A stretch of 64,000 nt of DNA from an uncultured Ruminococcus sp. GTDB lineage: Bacteria; Bacillota; Clostridia; Oscillospirales; Ruminococcaceae. The stretch covers positions 1-64,000 of the forward strand of contig CAMVRM010000004.1 of the NCBI GenBank assembly GCA_947169885.1, given 5' to 3'. The notes beneath the pieces were generated by a model. The model did not search any database. It was not told the origin of the DNA and saw only the letters and a program-made list of their open reading frames with translations. Shown here in pieces: positions 29,462 to 39,324 of the stretch (its first letter is position 1; each line of letters begins with the position of its first letter). Both the position numbers and the translations under genes were made by a program.

Positions 29462-30128
29462 TACATCAGGCAAGGTGGCATCGGCAGCCGTGACAGACGG
29501 CTCAGTGCTGCTTGCCGAAAAAAGCGTTTACACAAAGCTTACCCATTCGCAGATAATACTGCCCATGGTGCAGCAGCTGCTTGACGACTGCGGACTTGCG
29601 CTGTCGGAACTTGACGGCGTTGTGTGTGCAAAAGGTCCGGGTTCTTACACGGGTCTGCGCATAGGCATAGCTGCTGTAAAGGGCATAGTCATGGGCTGCG
29701 AGAGCCTTAAATGTGCAGGCGTTTCCACCCTTGAAGCGCTTGCGTGGAACAGTGCGGCTTACCGTGGCAGCATAATAAGCGTTATGGCGGCGAGAAAGGG
29801 CATAATCTATCTGGGCGTTTACAGTTCGGACGGCGAGCGTGTGGTGAACATTTCGCCCGACAGAGTTTGTCCCGAGGAAGAATTATCAGCGCTTGGGTTC
29901 AGCGAAGCGCTGATAACAGGCGACTGCTGTGAGTATGTCAAGGGAAAATACTTTGCAGATAAACCGAACGTTAAGTGCGCCCTGCCTGCTGACAGACTGC
30001 AAAAAGCATCGGCGCTGTGCATGGCTTTTGAGGCTGAACCGTCCATTGAAGTTTCTGCTGACGACCTTGCGGCGGCATACTTGCAGGACACCAAAGCCGA
30101 AAAAGACAAAGCACACCAAAACAGTTAA
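29442..30128 (+). CDS. tsaB: tRNA t6A biosynthesis protein TsaB
   Basis: LLAIDTSGKVASAAV, KGPGSYTGLRIGIAAVKG; overlaps tsaE. Confidence 0.95.
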   Translation: MKLLAIDTSGKVASAAVTDGSVLLAEKSVYTKLTHSQIILPMVQQLLDDCGLALSELDGVVCAKGPGSYTGLRIGIAAVKGIVMGCESLKCAGVSTLEALAWNSAAYRGSIISVMAARKGIIYLGVYSSDGERVVNISPDRVCPEEELSALGFSEALITGDCCEYVKGKYFADKPNVKCALPADRLQKASALCMAFEAEPSIEVSADDLAAAYLQDTKAEKDKAHQNS

Positions 30129-30155
30129 GAGATAATAGATAAAAGATAAGATATA
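30126..30155. repeat. Short heptad-repeat element
   Basis: taagagataatagataaaagataagatata; contains the tsaB stop. Confidence 0.5.
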
Positions 30156-30246
30156 ATGCGGCGGCAGATGCAGAAGGTGCTTACTCTTACCGTTTATGGA
30201 AAAGAAAACATCAAACCGCCGTAATAATAAACAGGAGAAAAGTAAT

Positions 30247-30699
30247 ATGAAAATTGTGATCGGTAATGACCATGCTGCGCCCGAGTTAAAGCTTGCCTGC
30301 GTCAAGCATCTCGAGGAGCAGGGATATGAGGTCATAGATACAGGTGTCGGCGTGGGCGAGAAGTGCGACTATCCCGATGCCGCACGCAGGGTCTGCACGC
30401 TTATACAGCAGGGAAAAGCTGACCTCGGCATACTCATCTGCGGCACGGGCATAGGAATGTCAATGTCGGCGAACAAGTTTAAGGGCATTCGTGCGGCTTG
30501 CTGTTCGGAAGTATTTTCCGCAAGGCTCACCCGTGAGCATAACAATGCGAATGTGCTGTGCTTCGGTGCAAGAGTTGTGGGCGAGGGAACTGCCCTTGAC
30601 CTTGTGGACATATTCGTTAAAACTCCTTATTCGGGCGACGAACGCCACGAAAAAAGGATCGCAAAAATAACAGAAATCGAAAAGGAGGAAGTAAAATGA
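30247..30699 (+). CDS. rpiB: Ribose 5-phosphate isomerase B
   Basis: KIVIGNDHAAPELK, ICGTGIGMSMSANKFKGIRAA. Confidence 0.95.
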   Translation: MKIVIGNDHAAPELKLACVKHLEEQGYEVIDTGVGVGEKCDYPDAARRVCTLIQQGKADLGILICGTGIGMSMSANKFKGIRAACCSEVFSARLTREHNNANVLCFGARVVGEGTALDLVDIFVKTPYSGDERHEKRIAKITEIEKEEVK

Positions 30700-31013
30700 G
30701 CGAGAATATCGAGCTTACAGAAGCATTTGACGATGATGACATCGTTACGCTGACTGACGAGGAGGGCAACGAGTCTCCCTTTGAACTGGTGGACATCATC
30801 GGTTTTGAGGAGAAGCAGTACGCTGTTCTTATCCCCTATGTTGAGACAGAGGAAGAAGCAGAGCAGTCTGCTGAGGTCATGATCTTAGAGCTTATCGAGG
30901 GCGAGGAAGAGGACGAGCTTGTATCGGTAACGGACGAGCGTGTTCTGACCGAAGTCTATGAACTGTTCAAGGATATGCACGAAGATGATTTCAACTTTGT
31001 TGACGAGGAGTAA
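30696..31013 (+). CDS. DUF1292 family protein
   Basis: DIVTLTDEEGNESPFELVDIIGFEEKQYAVLIP, acidic. Confidence 0.88.
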   Translation: MSENIELTEAFDDDDIVTLTDEEGNESPFELVDIIGFEEKQYAVLIPYVETEEEAEQSAEVMILELIEGEEEDELVSVTDERVLTEVYELFKDMHEDDFNFVDEE

Positions 31014-31040
31014 TTTCCAACGTTAAGTGCAAACGAACGC

Positions 31041-31084
31041 CGCAGTATTTTTTTCCGTGAAAAGGGGAGAAGTACTGCGGTTTT
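31041..31084 (+). terminator. Rho-independent terminator
   Basis: CCGCAGTA...TACTGCGGTTTTATTT. Confidence 0.7.
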
Positions 31085-31145
31085 ATTTATATAACATAAT
31101 AAACAGCATTATCCTGTCGGAACGTGGTGAAATAATTACCGACTA

Positions 31146-31174
31146 TTGATTTTTTATGACTAATGTGATATAAT
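31146..31174 (+). promoter_or_regulatory. SigA-type promoter for recG
   Basis: TTGATT-N17-TATAAT. Confidence 0.7.
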
Positions 31175-31212
31175 ATTATAATGATACAAACGAAAAAACA
31201 GGAGGTGCGGTG

Positions 31213-33255
31213 ATGAACGAAAAGCTTGAACGCAGTGTGGTCTATCTCAAAGGCGTAGGTCCTAAGCGTGCGGAGTTGCTGGAAAAAGTCGGCGTTACCA
31301 ATATCTATGATCTGCTGGGCTATTACCCGAGGGATTATATCGACCTGTCAGTACCCTCGGAGATACGTTCGCTCACTGTCGGAGGCGAAGAACCCGTTGT
31401 GGTCAGAGGGCGCATAGTCAGGAAGCTTCCGCCTGCACATATACGCAGGGGAATGACTATCTTCAATGCAGTTTTTACCGATGATACTGAGGACCTTACT
31501 ATCATAATATATAATCAGGACTATCTTTTCTCGACACTGAAAGTCGGTGAAAGCTATATCCTTTACGGCAAACTCACGGGAAACACTTTTCGCAAGGAGA
31601 TGTCTGCGCCTGCTATTTATCCTGCCGATTCGCAGGACCTTATACAGCCTGTTTATCCGCTGACAGAGGGGCTGACACAGAACGTGCTGAGAAAAGCCGT
31701 GCGGAATGCGATAGACCTTGTTTCGGGTGAAGTTACCGAGATAATGCCTAAGCACGTCAAAGACCAGCTGAGTCTTTGTTCACTCATAACGGCATGGGAG
31801 AATATACACTTTCCGAAAAGCATTGACAGCGCACTTGAAGCACGCCGCAGACTTATTTTTGACGAACTGTTCGTACACGCTCTTGCAGTCGCTTACCGTC
31901 GGGAATTGGAGAACAACAGCTCGAACTTCATTATGAAGAATGTTGACATGAGCGGTTTTTACGCCTCACTGCCCTTTGAACTGACAGGCGCACAGGAAAA
32001 AGCCCTTGACGACTGCATTGTCGGTATGTGCAGTCCCGAACGCATGAACAGGCTCATTCAGGGCGATGTTGGTTCGGGAAAGACTGTTGTTGCGGCAGGC
32101 GCTGCTTACTTTGCGCACAAAAACGGTTTCCAGTCCTGCGTTATGGCACCCACCGAGATACTTGCAGGTCAGCACTATGAAACGTTCCGAAAGCTGTTAG
32201 AACCGCTTGGGGTGCGTGTGGGTCTGCTGACGGGTTCGCTCACCCCTAAGAACAAAAAGGAGATGCAGTCGGCGATAGCGCTTGGGGAATATGATGTTGT
32301 TGTGGGAACTCATGCGCTCATTTCCGAAAGCGTCAAGTTTTTCAGGTTAGCGCTTGTTATCACCGATGAACAGCACCGTTTCGGCGTGGAACAGCGTGCG
32401 GCACTGTCGGCAAAGGGCAACTCGCCGCACAGGATAGTCATGAGCGCAACGCCTATCCCGAGAACGCTTGCACTTATCTATTACGGCGAACTTGCTATAT
32501 CTATAATAGATGAACTACCGAAAGGCAGACAGCCGATACACACCTATGCAGTCTCGGGAGGGGTGCGTGAAAGGGCTTACGGCTTTGTGAAAAAACAGCT
32601 TGATGACGGACGGCAGGGTTATATCGTGTGTCCTGCGGTAGAGGAGAGCGAACTTGACATCAAAGACGTTAAAAGCTACTACGAGGAACTGAAAAACGGC
32701 TTATTCTCGGAGTATAAGCTGGGGCTGCTGCACGGAAAAATGTCCGCAGCCGAAAAGGACGAGGTAATGCGCAGCTTTAAGGACGGGGAGCTGCATCTGC
32801 TTGTTGCGACGACTGTTGTTGAAGTTGGCGTTGACGTTCCGAATGCCACCATAATCGTTATCGAGAACGCCGACCGCTTCGGGCTGTCACAGCTTCACCA
32901 GCTGAGAGGACGTGTGGGACGTGGAAGCTGTGAATCTTTCTGCATACTCATAACCGACAACGGCACGCCCGAGGTCATAAAACGCCTGAAACTCATAAGT
33001 TCCACCAATGACGGCTTCAAGATAGCGGACGAGGATCTTAAACTGCGTGGTCCCGGAGATTTCTTCGGAAAGCAGCAGCACGGTCTGCCAGATTTCAAGC
33101 TTGCCGACCTTTCACGTGATATAAACGTTTTTCGGCAGGGACAGATAATGGCAGAACGGATAATCGCCTGCGACCCGAAACTCTCACGTCCCGAAAACAG
33201 GGTGCTTAACGAACTTGTTTCACGGCTTATAGAAAAGGGCGCAGAGATGAACTGA
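31213..33255 (+). CDS. recG: ATP-dependent DNA helicase RecG
   Basis: GDVGSGKTVVAAGAAYFA, ITDEQHRFGVEQRAAL, HQLRGRVGRG. Confidence 0.97.
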   Translation: MNEKLERSVVYLKGVGPKRAELLEKVGVTNIYDLLGYYPRDYIDLSVPSEIRSLTVGGEEPVVVRGRIVRKLPPAHIRRGMTIFNAVFTDDTEDLTIIIYNQDYLFSTLKVGESYILYGKLTGNTFRKEMSAPAIYPADSQDLIQPVYPLTEGLTQNVLRKAVRNAIDLVSGEVTEIMPKHVKDQLSLCSLITAWENIHFPKSIDSALEARRRLIFDELFVHALAVAYRRELENNSSNFIMKNVDMSGFYASLPFELTGAQEKALDDCIVGMCSPERMNRLIQGDVGSGKTVVAAGAAYFAHKNGFQSCVMAPTEILAGQHYETFRKLLEPLGVRVGLLTGSLTPKNKKEMQSAIALGEYDVVVGTHALISESVKFFRLALVITDEQHRFGVEQRAALSAKGNSPHRIVMSATPIPRTLALIYYGELAISIIDELPKGRQPIHTYAVSGGVRERAYGFVKKQLDDGRQGYIVCPAVEESELDIKDVKSYYEELKNGLFSEYKLGLLHGKMSAAEKDEVMRSFKDGELHLLVATTVVEVGVDVPNATIIVIENADRFGLSQLHQLRGRVGRGSCESFCILITDNGTPEVIKRLKLISSTNDGFKIADEDLKLRGPGDFFGKQQHGLPDFKLADLSRDINVFRQGQIMAERIIACDPKLSRPENRVLNELVSRLIEKGAEMN

Positions 33256-33392
33256 AAAAGAATAAAAACGGTTAGCATTATCTAATTGTGCAAGATAAAT
33301 GGAAAGAAAACAACAGAGCGGAACATCTTGCGCACGGTATGTAAATTTTTTGTTATAAATGTGAAATCGTGCTGAAAACATGGGTTTTATCC

Positions 33393-33420
33393 TTGACTTT
33401 TCGGCGGTTTGTAGTAAAAT
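33393..33420 (+). promoter_or_regulatory. SigA-type promoter
   Basis: TTGACT-N16-TAAAAT. Confidence 0.6.
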
Positions 33421-33469
33421 ATAATTAAGTAGGAAATTTAGAAGAAATACACAAAAAGGAGTACATAAA

Positions 33470-35899
33470 TTGAGCAACAAGAACAAAAATAAAAGCTCGG
33501 CTCAGACTGCTGAGGACACTTTAAGCAAGCCGCAGTCAGAGCCAAATGCAGAGACAGCATCAACTCAGGAAGAAAGTCCGACCTCTGAGAAAAAAAGTTT
33601 TTTCAGGCGGTTCAAGGACTTGTGCGTGAACAATTCCGTTTTTCTGGTGTTCGTGATAACGCTGGTGATAGATTCGCTGGTACTCAGATTTTTCACTGTT
33701 AAGTTCGGCGATGCGGCAGGAACGGCGCAGATAGTCAAGTCGGTGTTCAAGCCGATGTTTGCGGACATAACGGCGGTCATGGTCATAGGTTCGATAGGTT
33801 TTGCGTTCAGAAAACAGAAGCACCGCTTTGCCTATCTTATGACGTGGGCAGTGATATTCTCGATACTTGCAACGGGAAATTCCATTTTTTACCGAAATTA
33901 CAAATCGTTCCTGTCGGTATCGCAGGCATCAACGGCTTCACAGCTGGGCGGAGTTATGGATGCGGTTGCGAACATCGTCCGTCCGAAAGACTTTCTTCTG
34001 CTTCTGCCAATGGTGTTCGTGGGAGTTTCCTACGCACTGTTAAAGAAAAAGCGTGGAAAGGAATTTATGAACGTAAGGCAGGAACGCACCGCACTTTCAG
34101 GCTATGCAGGTTCGTCACTGCTGATAGCTCTTGCGAGCGGACTTGTCTTTTCGACCATGCTCACCAAGACCGACTGCTCACGCCTTGTTAAACAGTGGAA
34201 CAGAGAGTCGGTAATGTCAAGCTTCGGAATGTATGTTTATCAGATAAGCGATGCTGTAAGTTCAGTACACGCAAAGGTAAACATGATGTTCGGCTATGAG
34301 GACAGCAAGAAGAAGTTCGATGAGTTTTTCGACAGCACAAAGGACTCGGAAGCCGCCGAAAAGCCCAAGCCTATCAAGGAAGAAACTACCGAAAAGGCTA
34401 ACGAATATTCCGACATTTTCAAGGGTAAGAACATCATCGTTATCCACTGCGAGAGTATGCAGCAGATGATGCTCGACACCTATTTCAACGGCGTGCCTGT
34501 TGCCCCAAACCTGCAAAAGCTTGCAAAAGAGGGCTTGTATTTCTCTAATTTCTATGCGCAGGAATCGGTGGGAACAAGTTCTGACAGTGAGTTCACTCTT
34601 GCGACATCGCTCATGCCTGCGTCAAGCGGCACGGTCGCAGTAAACTACTGGGACAGAGACTATGTTACCATGCAGAAGAAGTTCAAGGAGCAGGGTTACT
34701 ACGTGTTCTCGATGCACGGCAACAACGGCTCTTACTGGAACAGGCTTAATCTTCACGAATCGCTGGGCTATGACAGGCTCTATCACTATACCAACGATTT
34801 CGTTATCGACGAATCTATCGGACTGGGACTTTCTGACAAGTCCTTCTTCCGACAGGTAGTGCCGAAACTCAAAGAGATAGACAAGGAACACGAAAAATGG
34901 TACGGTGCGCTTCTGATGCTCACCAACCACACACCTTTCACCGACATCGAACGTGTGAGCGACTTTGACGTAAGCTTCCGCTTTAAACAGTACAACGAGG
35001 AAACGGGAATGTACGAGGAAGTCCGCCGCAGTTTCTTAGACGGCAAAAAGCTGGGCAGTTATTTCAAGAGCGCTCACTATGCTGATGAGGCTCTGGGTCA
35101 GCTGATGCAGAACCTTGACGAGGAGGGTCTGCTGGAAAATACCGTGCTGGTGCTTTACGGCGACCACGATGCAAAGATCAAGGAAGATCAGTACGAATAC
35201 TACTTCAACTACAATCCGTTCACCGATGAGGTTCTTTCGGACGATGATGACGGCTATATCCCCGTGGACGATTTCTATTACAACCTGAACCGCAAGACAC
35301 CTTTCATAATCTGGTCTAAGGACGGCGGTTATGAGCCGAAAGAGATAACCCGAGTTATGGGTATGTATGATGTTCAGCCGACTGTCGGAAATATGTTCGG
35401 CTGGTCAAACGAGTATGCACTGGGTCACGACATTTTCTCTATCCCCGAAGATGAGGAGAATATCGTTATATTCCCCAACGGCAACTTTATCACCGATACG
35501 GTCTATTATGATGCTCAGAAAGAGGTCTACTTTGACCGCACTGACTATAAGAACGTTGCCGTGAATGCTTCCTGCAATCAGGAGTATAAGGACGATCCTA
35601 TCCCCATGTACAGCGAGGAAAAGCACGGACTTTACAAGTTCGCCGAGAACGAATACTCTGCCGCAAATGCACTGCTTCGCAAGAATGACGGGATCGTGGA
35701 CGATCAGTACATAAAAGTCAGGGCGGAATATGCGGCTGACTGCATCGAAGTGTCAAACTCGATAATCTACTATGACCTTATCGACAAGATTACTGACGGC
35801 TTTGATGAAAAGATCCCCAACGGGGACAGCAGTTCGATTGCCGAAAATCCCTTCAAGCCGCCCTCTTTGAAGGACAGAAGACGTCCCATGGCGGCATAA
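33470..35899 (+). CDS. LTA synthase family sulfatase-fold membrane protein
   Basis: N-terminal TM segments; NIIVIHCESMQQMMLDTYFNGVPVAPNLQKLAKEGLYFSNFYAQESVGTSSDSEFTLATSLMP; LYGDHDAKI. Confidence 0.93.
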   Translation: MSNKNKNKSSAQTAEDTLSKPQSEPNAETASTQEESPTSEKKSFFRRFKDLCVNNSVFLVFVITLVIDSLVLRFFTVKFGDAAGTAQIVKSVFKPMFADITAVMVIGSIGFAFRKQKHRFAYLMTWAVIFSILATGNSIFYRNYKSFLSVSQASTASQLGGVMDAVANIVRPKDFLLLLPMVFVGVSYALLKKKRGKEFMNVRQERTALSGYAGSSLLIALASGLVFSTMLTKTDCSRLVKQWNRESVMSSFGMYVYQISDAVSSVHAKVNMMFGYEDSKKKFDEFFDSTKDSEAAEKPKPIKEETTEKANEYSDIFKGKNIIVIHCESMQQMMLDTYFNGVPVAPNLQKLAKEGLYFSNFYAQESVGTSSDSEFTLATSLMPASSGTVAVNYWDRDYVTMQKKFKEQGYYVFSMHGNNGSYWNRLNLHESLGYDRLYHYTNDFVIDESIGLGLSDKSFFRQVVPKLKEIDKEHEKWYGALLMLTNHTPFTDIERVSDFDVSFRFKQYNEETGMYEEVRRSFLDGKKLGSYFKSAHYADEALGQLMQNLDEEGLLENTVLVLYGDHDAKIKEDQYEYYFNYNPFTDEVLSDDDDGYIPVDDFYYNLNRKTPFIIWSKDGGYEPKEITRVMGMYDVQPTVGNMFGWSNEYALGHDIFSIPEDEENIVIFPNGNFITDTVYYDAQKEVYFDRTDYKNVAVNASCNQEYKDDPIPMYSEEKHGLYKFAENEYSAANALLRKNDGIVDDQYIKVRAEYAADCIEVSNSIIYYDLIDKITDGFDEKIPNGDSSSIAENPFKPPSLKDRRRPMAA

Positions 35900-35989
35900 G
35901 AAAAAAACAAGAACGGTTCTGCTTGAAAAAAGCCGAGCCGTTCTTTTTATCTAAAATATAAACTTTTGTAAAACTGCATTTATGTATCA

Positions 35990-36018
35990 TTGACTTTTTT
36001 CTTGAAAAGAAGTATAAT
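35990..36018 (+). promoter_or_regulatory. SigA-type promoter for apbE operon
   Basis: TTGACT-N17-TATAAT. Confidence 0.75.
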
Positions 36019-36057
36019 GTTATTTGAAGTTAGAGTATGTTAACAGGAGATGATCTT

Positions 36058-37131
36058 ATCAGAAAATCGGCTTTGGCAATTGCGGCGGCTGTGCTTTTGC
36101 TGTTTACAGGCTGTGGAAATGACAGCACGCCTGCGGTGTCTGACAGCGTTAAGGCGAAAGCGAATATTTCAGGAGAACCGCAGAGCATAAGTGAGTTTGC
36201 AATGGATACCTATATGACCGTTACCGTTTATGACGGCGAGACTGAAACGGCTCTTGAAAAGGCGCAGGAGGAGATAAAACGTCTTGAAAAGCTGTGGTCG
36301 GTGACGGATGAGGAAAGCGAGGTCTACAAGCTTGACCATGCGGCAGGGGAGACTGTCACAGTCAGCAGTGAGACTGCTGAACTTATTGCCTTTGCACAGG
36401 AGATGTTCAGCAAAACGGACGGTTCGCTTGACATTTCGCTCTATCCAATTGTTGCAGAGTGGGGCTTTACGACAGGCGAATACAAGATACCCGATAACGA
36501 GACTATCACGGCACTTCTCAAAAACACCGACTGCTCAAAGATAACCGTTGACGGCTGTGATGTGACTCTCCCTGCGGGTATGAGCATCGACTTGGGTTCG
36601 CTTGGAAAGGGCGTGACGGGCGACAGGCTCTCGCAGGTGCTGAAAGATAACGGCGTTACTTCGGCACTTTTAGACTTGGGCGGCAACATTCAGGCTGTCG
36701 GCTCAAAGCCCGACGGGAGCGACTGGAAGATAGGCTTGAAAAGTCCGTTCGGCAAGGACAATATTGCAAAGCTGGAAGTATCTGACAAGTGCGTTATCAC
36801 TTCGGGCGGCTATGAGCGCTATTTTGTCGGTGAGGACGGCGAGACTTACTGGCACATTCTTGACCCGAAAACAGGCAGACCAGCACGGAACGGCATAATT
36901 TCGGCAACGATAATCGGCAGTGAGGGGCGGCTGTGCGATGCGCTCTCGACTTCGATGTTCGTTATGGGTGAGGAAAAAGCAGTGGAACTATGGCGCAGTA
37001 TGGGCGGTTTTGACATGATACTCATAACCGATGACGGACGGCTCATAATGACCGAGGGGCTTAAAGACAGTCTCACGATGTATGACCAATACAGTTATAT
37101 CAAGACAGAGGTGATCTCAGATAAAGCATAA
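36058..37131 (+). CDS. apbE: FAD:protein FMN transferase (ApbE lipoprotein)
   Basis: FAMDTYMTVTVYD, DLGSLGKGVTGDRL, DLGGNIQAVGSKPDGSDWKIGLKSPF; start uncertain: ORF track ATG 36037, but SD spacing favours ATC at 36058. Confidence 0.92.
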   Translation: MRKSALAIAAAVLLLFTGCGNDSTPAVSDSVKAKANISGEPQSISEFAMDTYMTVTVYDGETETALEKAQEEIKRLEKLWSVTDEESEVYKLDHAAGETVTVSSETAELIAFAQEMFSKTDGSLDISLYPIVAEWGFTTGEYKIPDNETITALLKNTDCSKITVDGCDVTLPAGMSIDLGSLGKGVTGDRLSQVLKDNGVTSALLDLGGNIQAVGSKPDGSDWKIGLKSPFGKDNIAKLEVSDKCVITSGGYERYFVGEDGETYWHILDPKTGRPARNGIISATIIGSEGRLCDALSTSMFVMGEEKAVELWRSMGGFDMILITDDGRLIMTEGLKDSLTMYDQYSYIKTEVISDKA

Positions 37132-37492
37132 GAAGCTATGGATAGGCGCAGTTCTGTTCATATTTATCGCAAGCGGAGCTGTAAGCGCATTTATGCTCTT
37201 TCGGCAAAAGCCGCAGACTGTTGAGATAATCAGTGACGGCAAGGTCATTTATACGCTCGACCTGAGCCGTGAGCGAAACAGGGAGATAACCGTTGAGTTC
37301 GAGGGGCGGCAAAACATAATCTGCATAGAAAACGGCGACATCTACATGAAAGAAGCGGAGTGTCCCGATCACACCTGCATGAAAACAGGGCGGCTGAGCA
37401 AGGCAGGCGTGCCGATAGTGTGTCTGCCGAATCATCTTATCATTCGTTACAGCAACAGCGGAGGTGACGATGTTGACATCACAGCAGGATAA
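37121..37492 (+). CDS. NusG domain II-containing membrane-anchored protein
   Basis: (I/M)KHKKLWIGAVLFIFIASGAVSAFMLFR TM anchor; PDHTCMKTGRLSKAGVPIVCLPNHLIIR; apparent ATA start after GAGGTGATC; ORF track starts inside the TM at 37193. Confidence 0.75.
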   Translation: MKHKKLWIGAVLFIFIASGAVSAFMLFRQKPQTVEIISDGKVIYTLDLSRERNREITVEFEGRQNIICIENGDIYMKEAECPDHTCMKTGRLSKAGVPIVCLPNHLIIRYSNSGGDDVDITAG

Positions 37493-38003
37493 AAAGCGGT
37501 TCAACGTTCACAGGCTGACACGGCTTGCGATGCTGACGGCGTTAGCGCTCATCATTTTCGTAGTCGAGATGCAGATACCGAATGCAGTACCTATCCCGGG
37601 GGTGAAGCTGGGGCTTGCGAACATCATCACGGTCTATGCCGTGTATCATTACAGGGCGGCTGACGTTCTGATGATACTGCTTGTGAGGATATTTTTAGGG
37701 GCAGTATTCGGTGGGAATCTGAGTGCATTGCCGTTCAGTCTGACGGGCGGTCTGCTGTGTTTATCGGGAATGCTGATAATGCGGCGTTTCATTGACGAAG
37801 AACACATATGGATAGCGAGTGTGCTGAGTGCGGTTTTGCACAATATAGGGCAGACAGCGGCGGCGGTTGTAGTAATGCAGACGGCGGCGGTAATTGGGTA
37901 TCTGCCGTTTCTGATGTTCACGGGCTGTATTGCAGGAGCGTTCACAGGCGGAGCGGCACAGCTGATAATAATACGCATGAAAAACAATAAAAATAAGAAA
38001 TAA
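37470..38003 (+). CDS. Gx transporter family protein (heptaprenyl diphosphate synthase component I-like)
   Basis: LTRLAMLTALALIIFVVEMQIPNAVPIPGVKLGLANIITVYAVY. Confidence 0.88.
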   Translation: MLTSQQDKKRFNVHRLTRLAMLTALALIIFVVEMQIPNAVPIPGVKLGLANIITVYAVYHYRAADVLMILLVRIFLGAVFGGNLSALPFSLTGGLLCLSGMLIMRRFIDEEHIWIASVLSAVLHNIGQTAAAVVVMQTAAVIGYLPFLMFTGCIAGAFTGGAAQLIIIRMKNNKNKK

Positions 38004-38022
38004 GAGATAAGAAATAAGAAAG
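37985..38022. repeat. Heptad-repeat element
   Basis: ataaaaataagaaataagagataagaaataagaaagaa; runs across the upstream stop codon. Confidence 0.6.
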
Positions 38023-38079
38023 AACTGACGTTAAACCGAACAAAGACGAAACAAATGAAGTGTGAGCGCCAGAGATCCA

Positions 38080-38412
38080 AAAGTTTTAGGAAAGAGAGTC
38101 CAGAGAGGATAACCCTTTTTCAAAAGGGTTTCCTCTTTGGTGGGAGTTTGAGGGCAAAGTCCTCATTCGCCCCCATGGGGCGACTAAGACCAAAACAAAA
38201 TAAAGATAAAGCGTACAAACGTAAAGTTCACGCCTTAAAAATCGGCATTCCAAAACCAAACTAACAAAATCAATCGGCATTAAGGTATACCTCCAAAGAG
38301 AGTAGAAGCACCAAAATGCCGATTTTTATTTTTCGGGACAGCGTAAGCGATTCCCGAAAAAGACCCACAATGTCCAAGGGACATTGACCCTGCAACGGAC
38401 GATAAGTCCGTT
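38080..38412. repeat. Non-coding, hairpin-rich intergenic element
   Basis: AACCCTTTTTCAAAAGGGTT hairpin; AAAATCGGCATT (38238) versus AATGCCGATTTT (38315) inverted pair; three further short hairpins 38331-38412. Confidence 0.45.
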
Positions 38413-38447
38413 CACACCCGACCGCACAAAGCACCGGAAATAAGAAC

Positions 38448-39236
38448 TCACCCAAGAGCAACGTCAAGTATCATCATAATGAGAAACCCCGACATTGCCC
38501 CGAAAGTGCCGATGTGAGAGCCTTCAAGCTTCGCTTCGGGGATAAGTTCCTCCACAACAACGTAAAGCATAGCACCTGCCGCAAAACTCAGAAGCCACGG
38601 CAAAAGCTGCATCGCCGCACCCGCAATGAATACCGTGAGTATGCCTGCCGCAGGTTCGACCAGCCCCGACAGCATCCCTAAGAAAAAGGCTTTTCGCTTG
38701 CTCATTCCCGACTGCATCAGCGGTATCGAAATAGCCGCACCCTCGGGGAAATTCTGTATGCCCATTCCAAGCGCTAACGCCGCCGCAGACGCAAGAAGCA
38801 TCTCGCTTTTCTGATTCGCCGCAAGCGCAAACGCAACTCCGACCGCCATTCCCTCGGGAATGTTGTGGAGCGTTATCGCAAAGATAAGCATCGCCGTGTG
38901 TCCGAGACTTTTGCGTACACCCTCGGGGCGGTCTGCACCTGCGTGGAATGCGGGCAAAAGCTTGTCGAGAAGCATAAGGAACACTACTCCGAGTGAGAAT
39001 CCGCCTGCCGCAGGGATCCAGCCGACTGAGCCTAACTGCTCCGCTTTGTCTATCGCAGGAATGAGCAAGCTCCACACCGAAGCCGCTATCATCACTCCTG
39101 CCGCAAATCCAAGCGAACAGCGTTCAAGCCTGTCGGACGGCGCTGACTTTCTGAAAATAAAAACCGCCGCCGCTCCAAGCGTTGTCATGGCAAATGTGAA
39201 TCCCGTTCCGAGTACAGCGTATAATAATGCGTTCAT
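38448..39236 (-). CDS. ZIP family metal transporter
   Basis: HNIPEGMAVGVAFA, GIQNFPEGAAISIPL. Confidence 0.93.
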   Translation of the reverse strand: MNALLYAVLGTGFTFAMTTLGAAAVFIFRKSAPSDRLERCSLGFAAGVMIAASVWSLLIPAIDKAEQLGSVGWIPAAGGFSLGVVFLMLLDKLLPAFHAGADRPEGVRKSLGHTAMLIFAITLHNIPEGMAVGVAFALAANQKSEMLLASAAALALGMGIQNFPEGAAISIPLMQSGMSKRKAFFLGMLSGLVEPAAGILTVFIAGAAMQLLPWLLSFAAGAMLYVVVEELIPEAKLEGSHIGTFGAMSGFLIMMILDVALG

Positions 39237-39324
39237 GTTAATACACCTCTTGACAAAAAATCACTTTTAATAACATTTTATGCAGGAGCGGATTTTTGGT
39301 GAGTGAATCGCATCTGATGATCGT

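Noticed and set aside
38055-38264. 69-aa plus-strand ORF
   Set aside because: Lies in the hairpin-rich repeat block; low-complexity basic peptide, no family signal.
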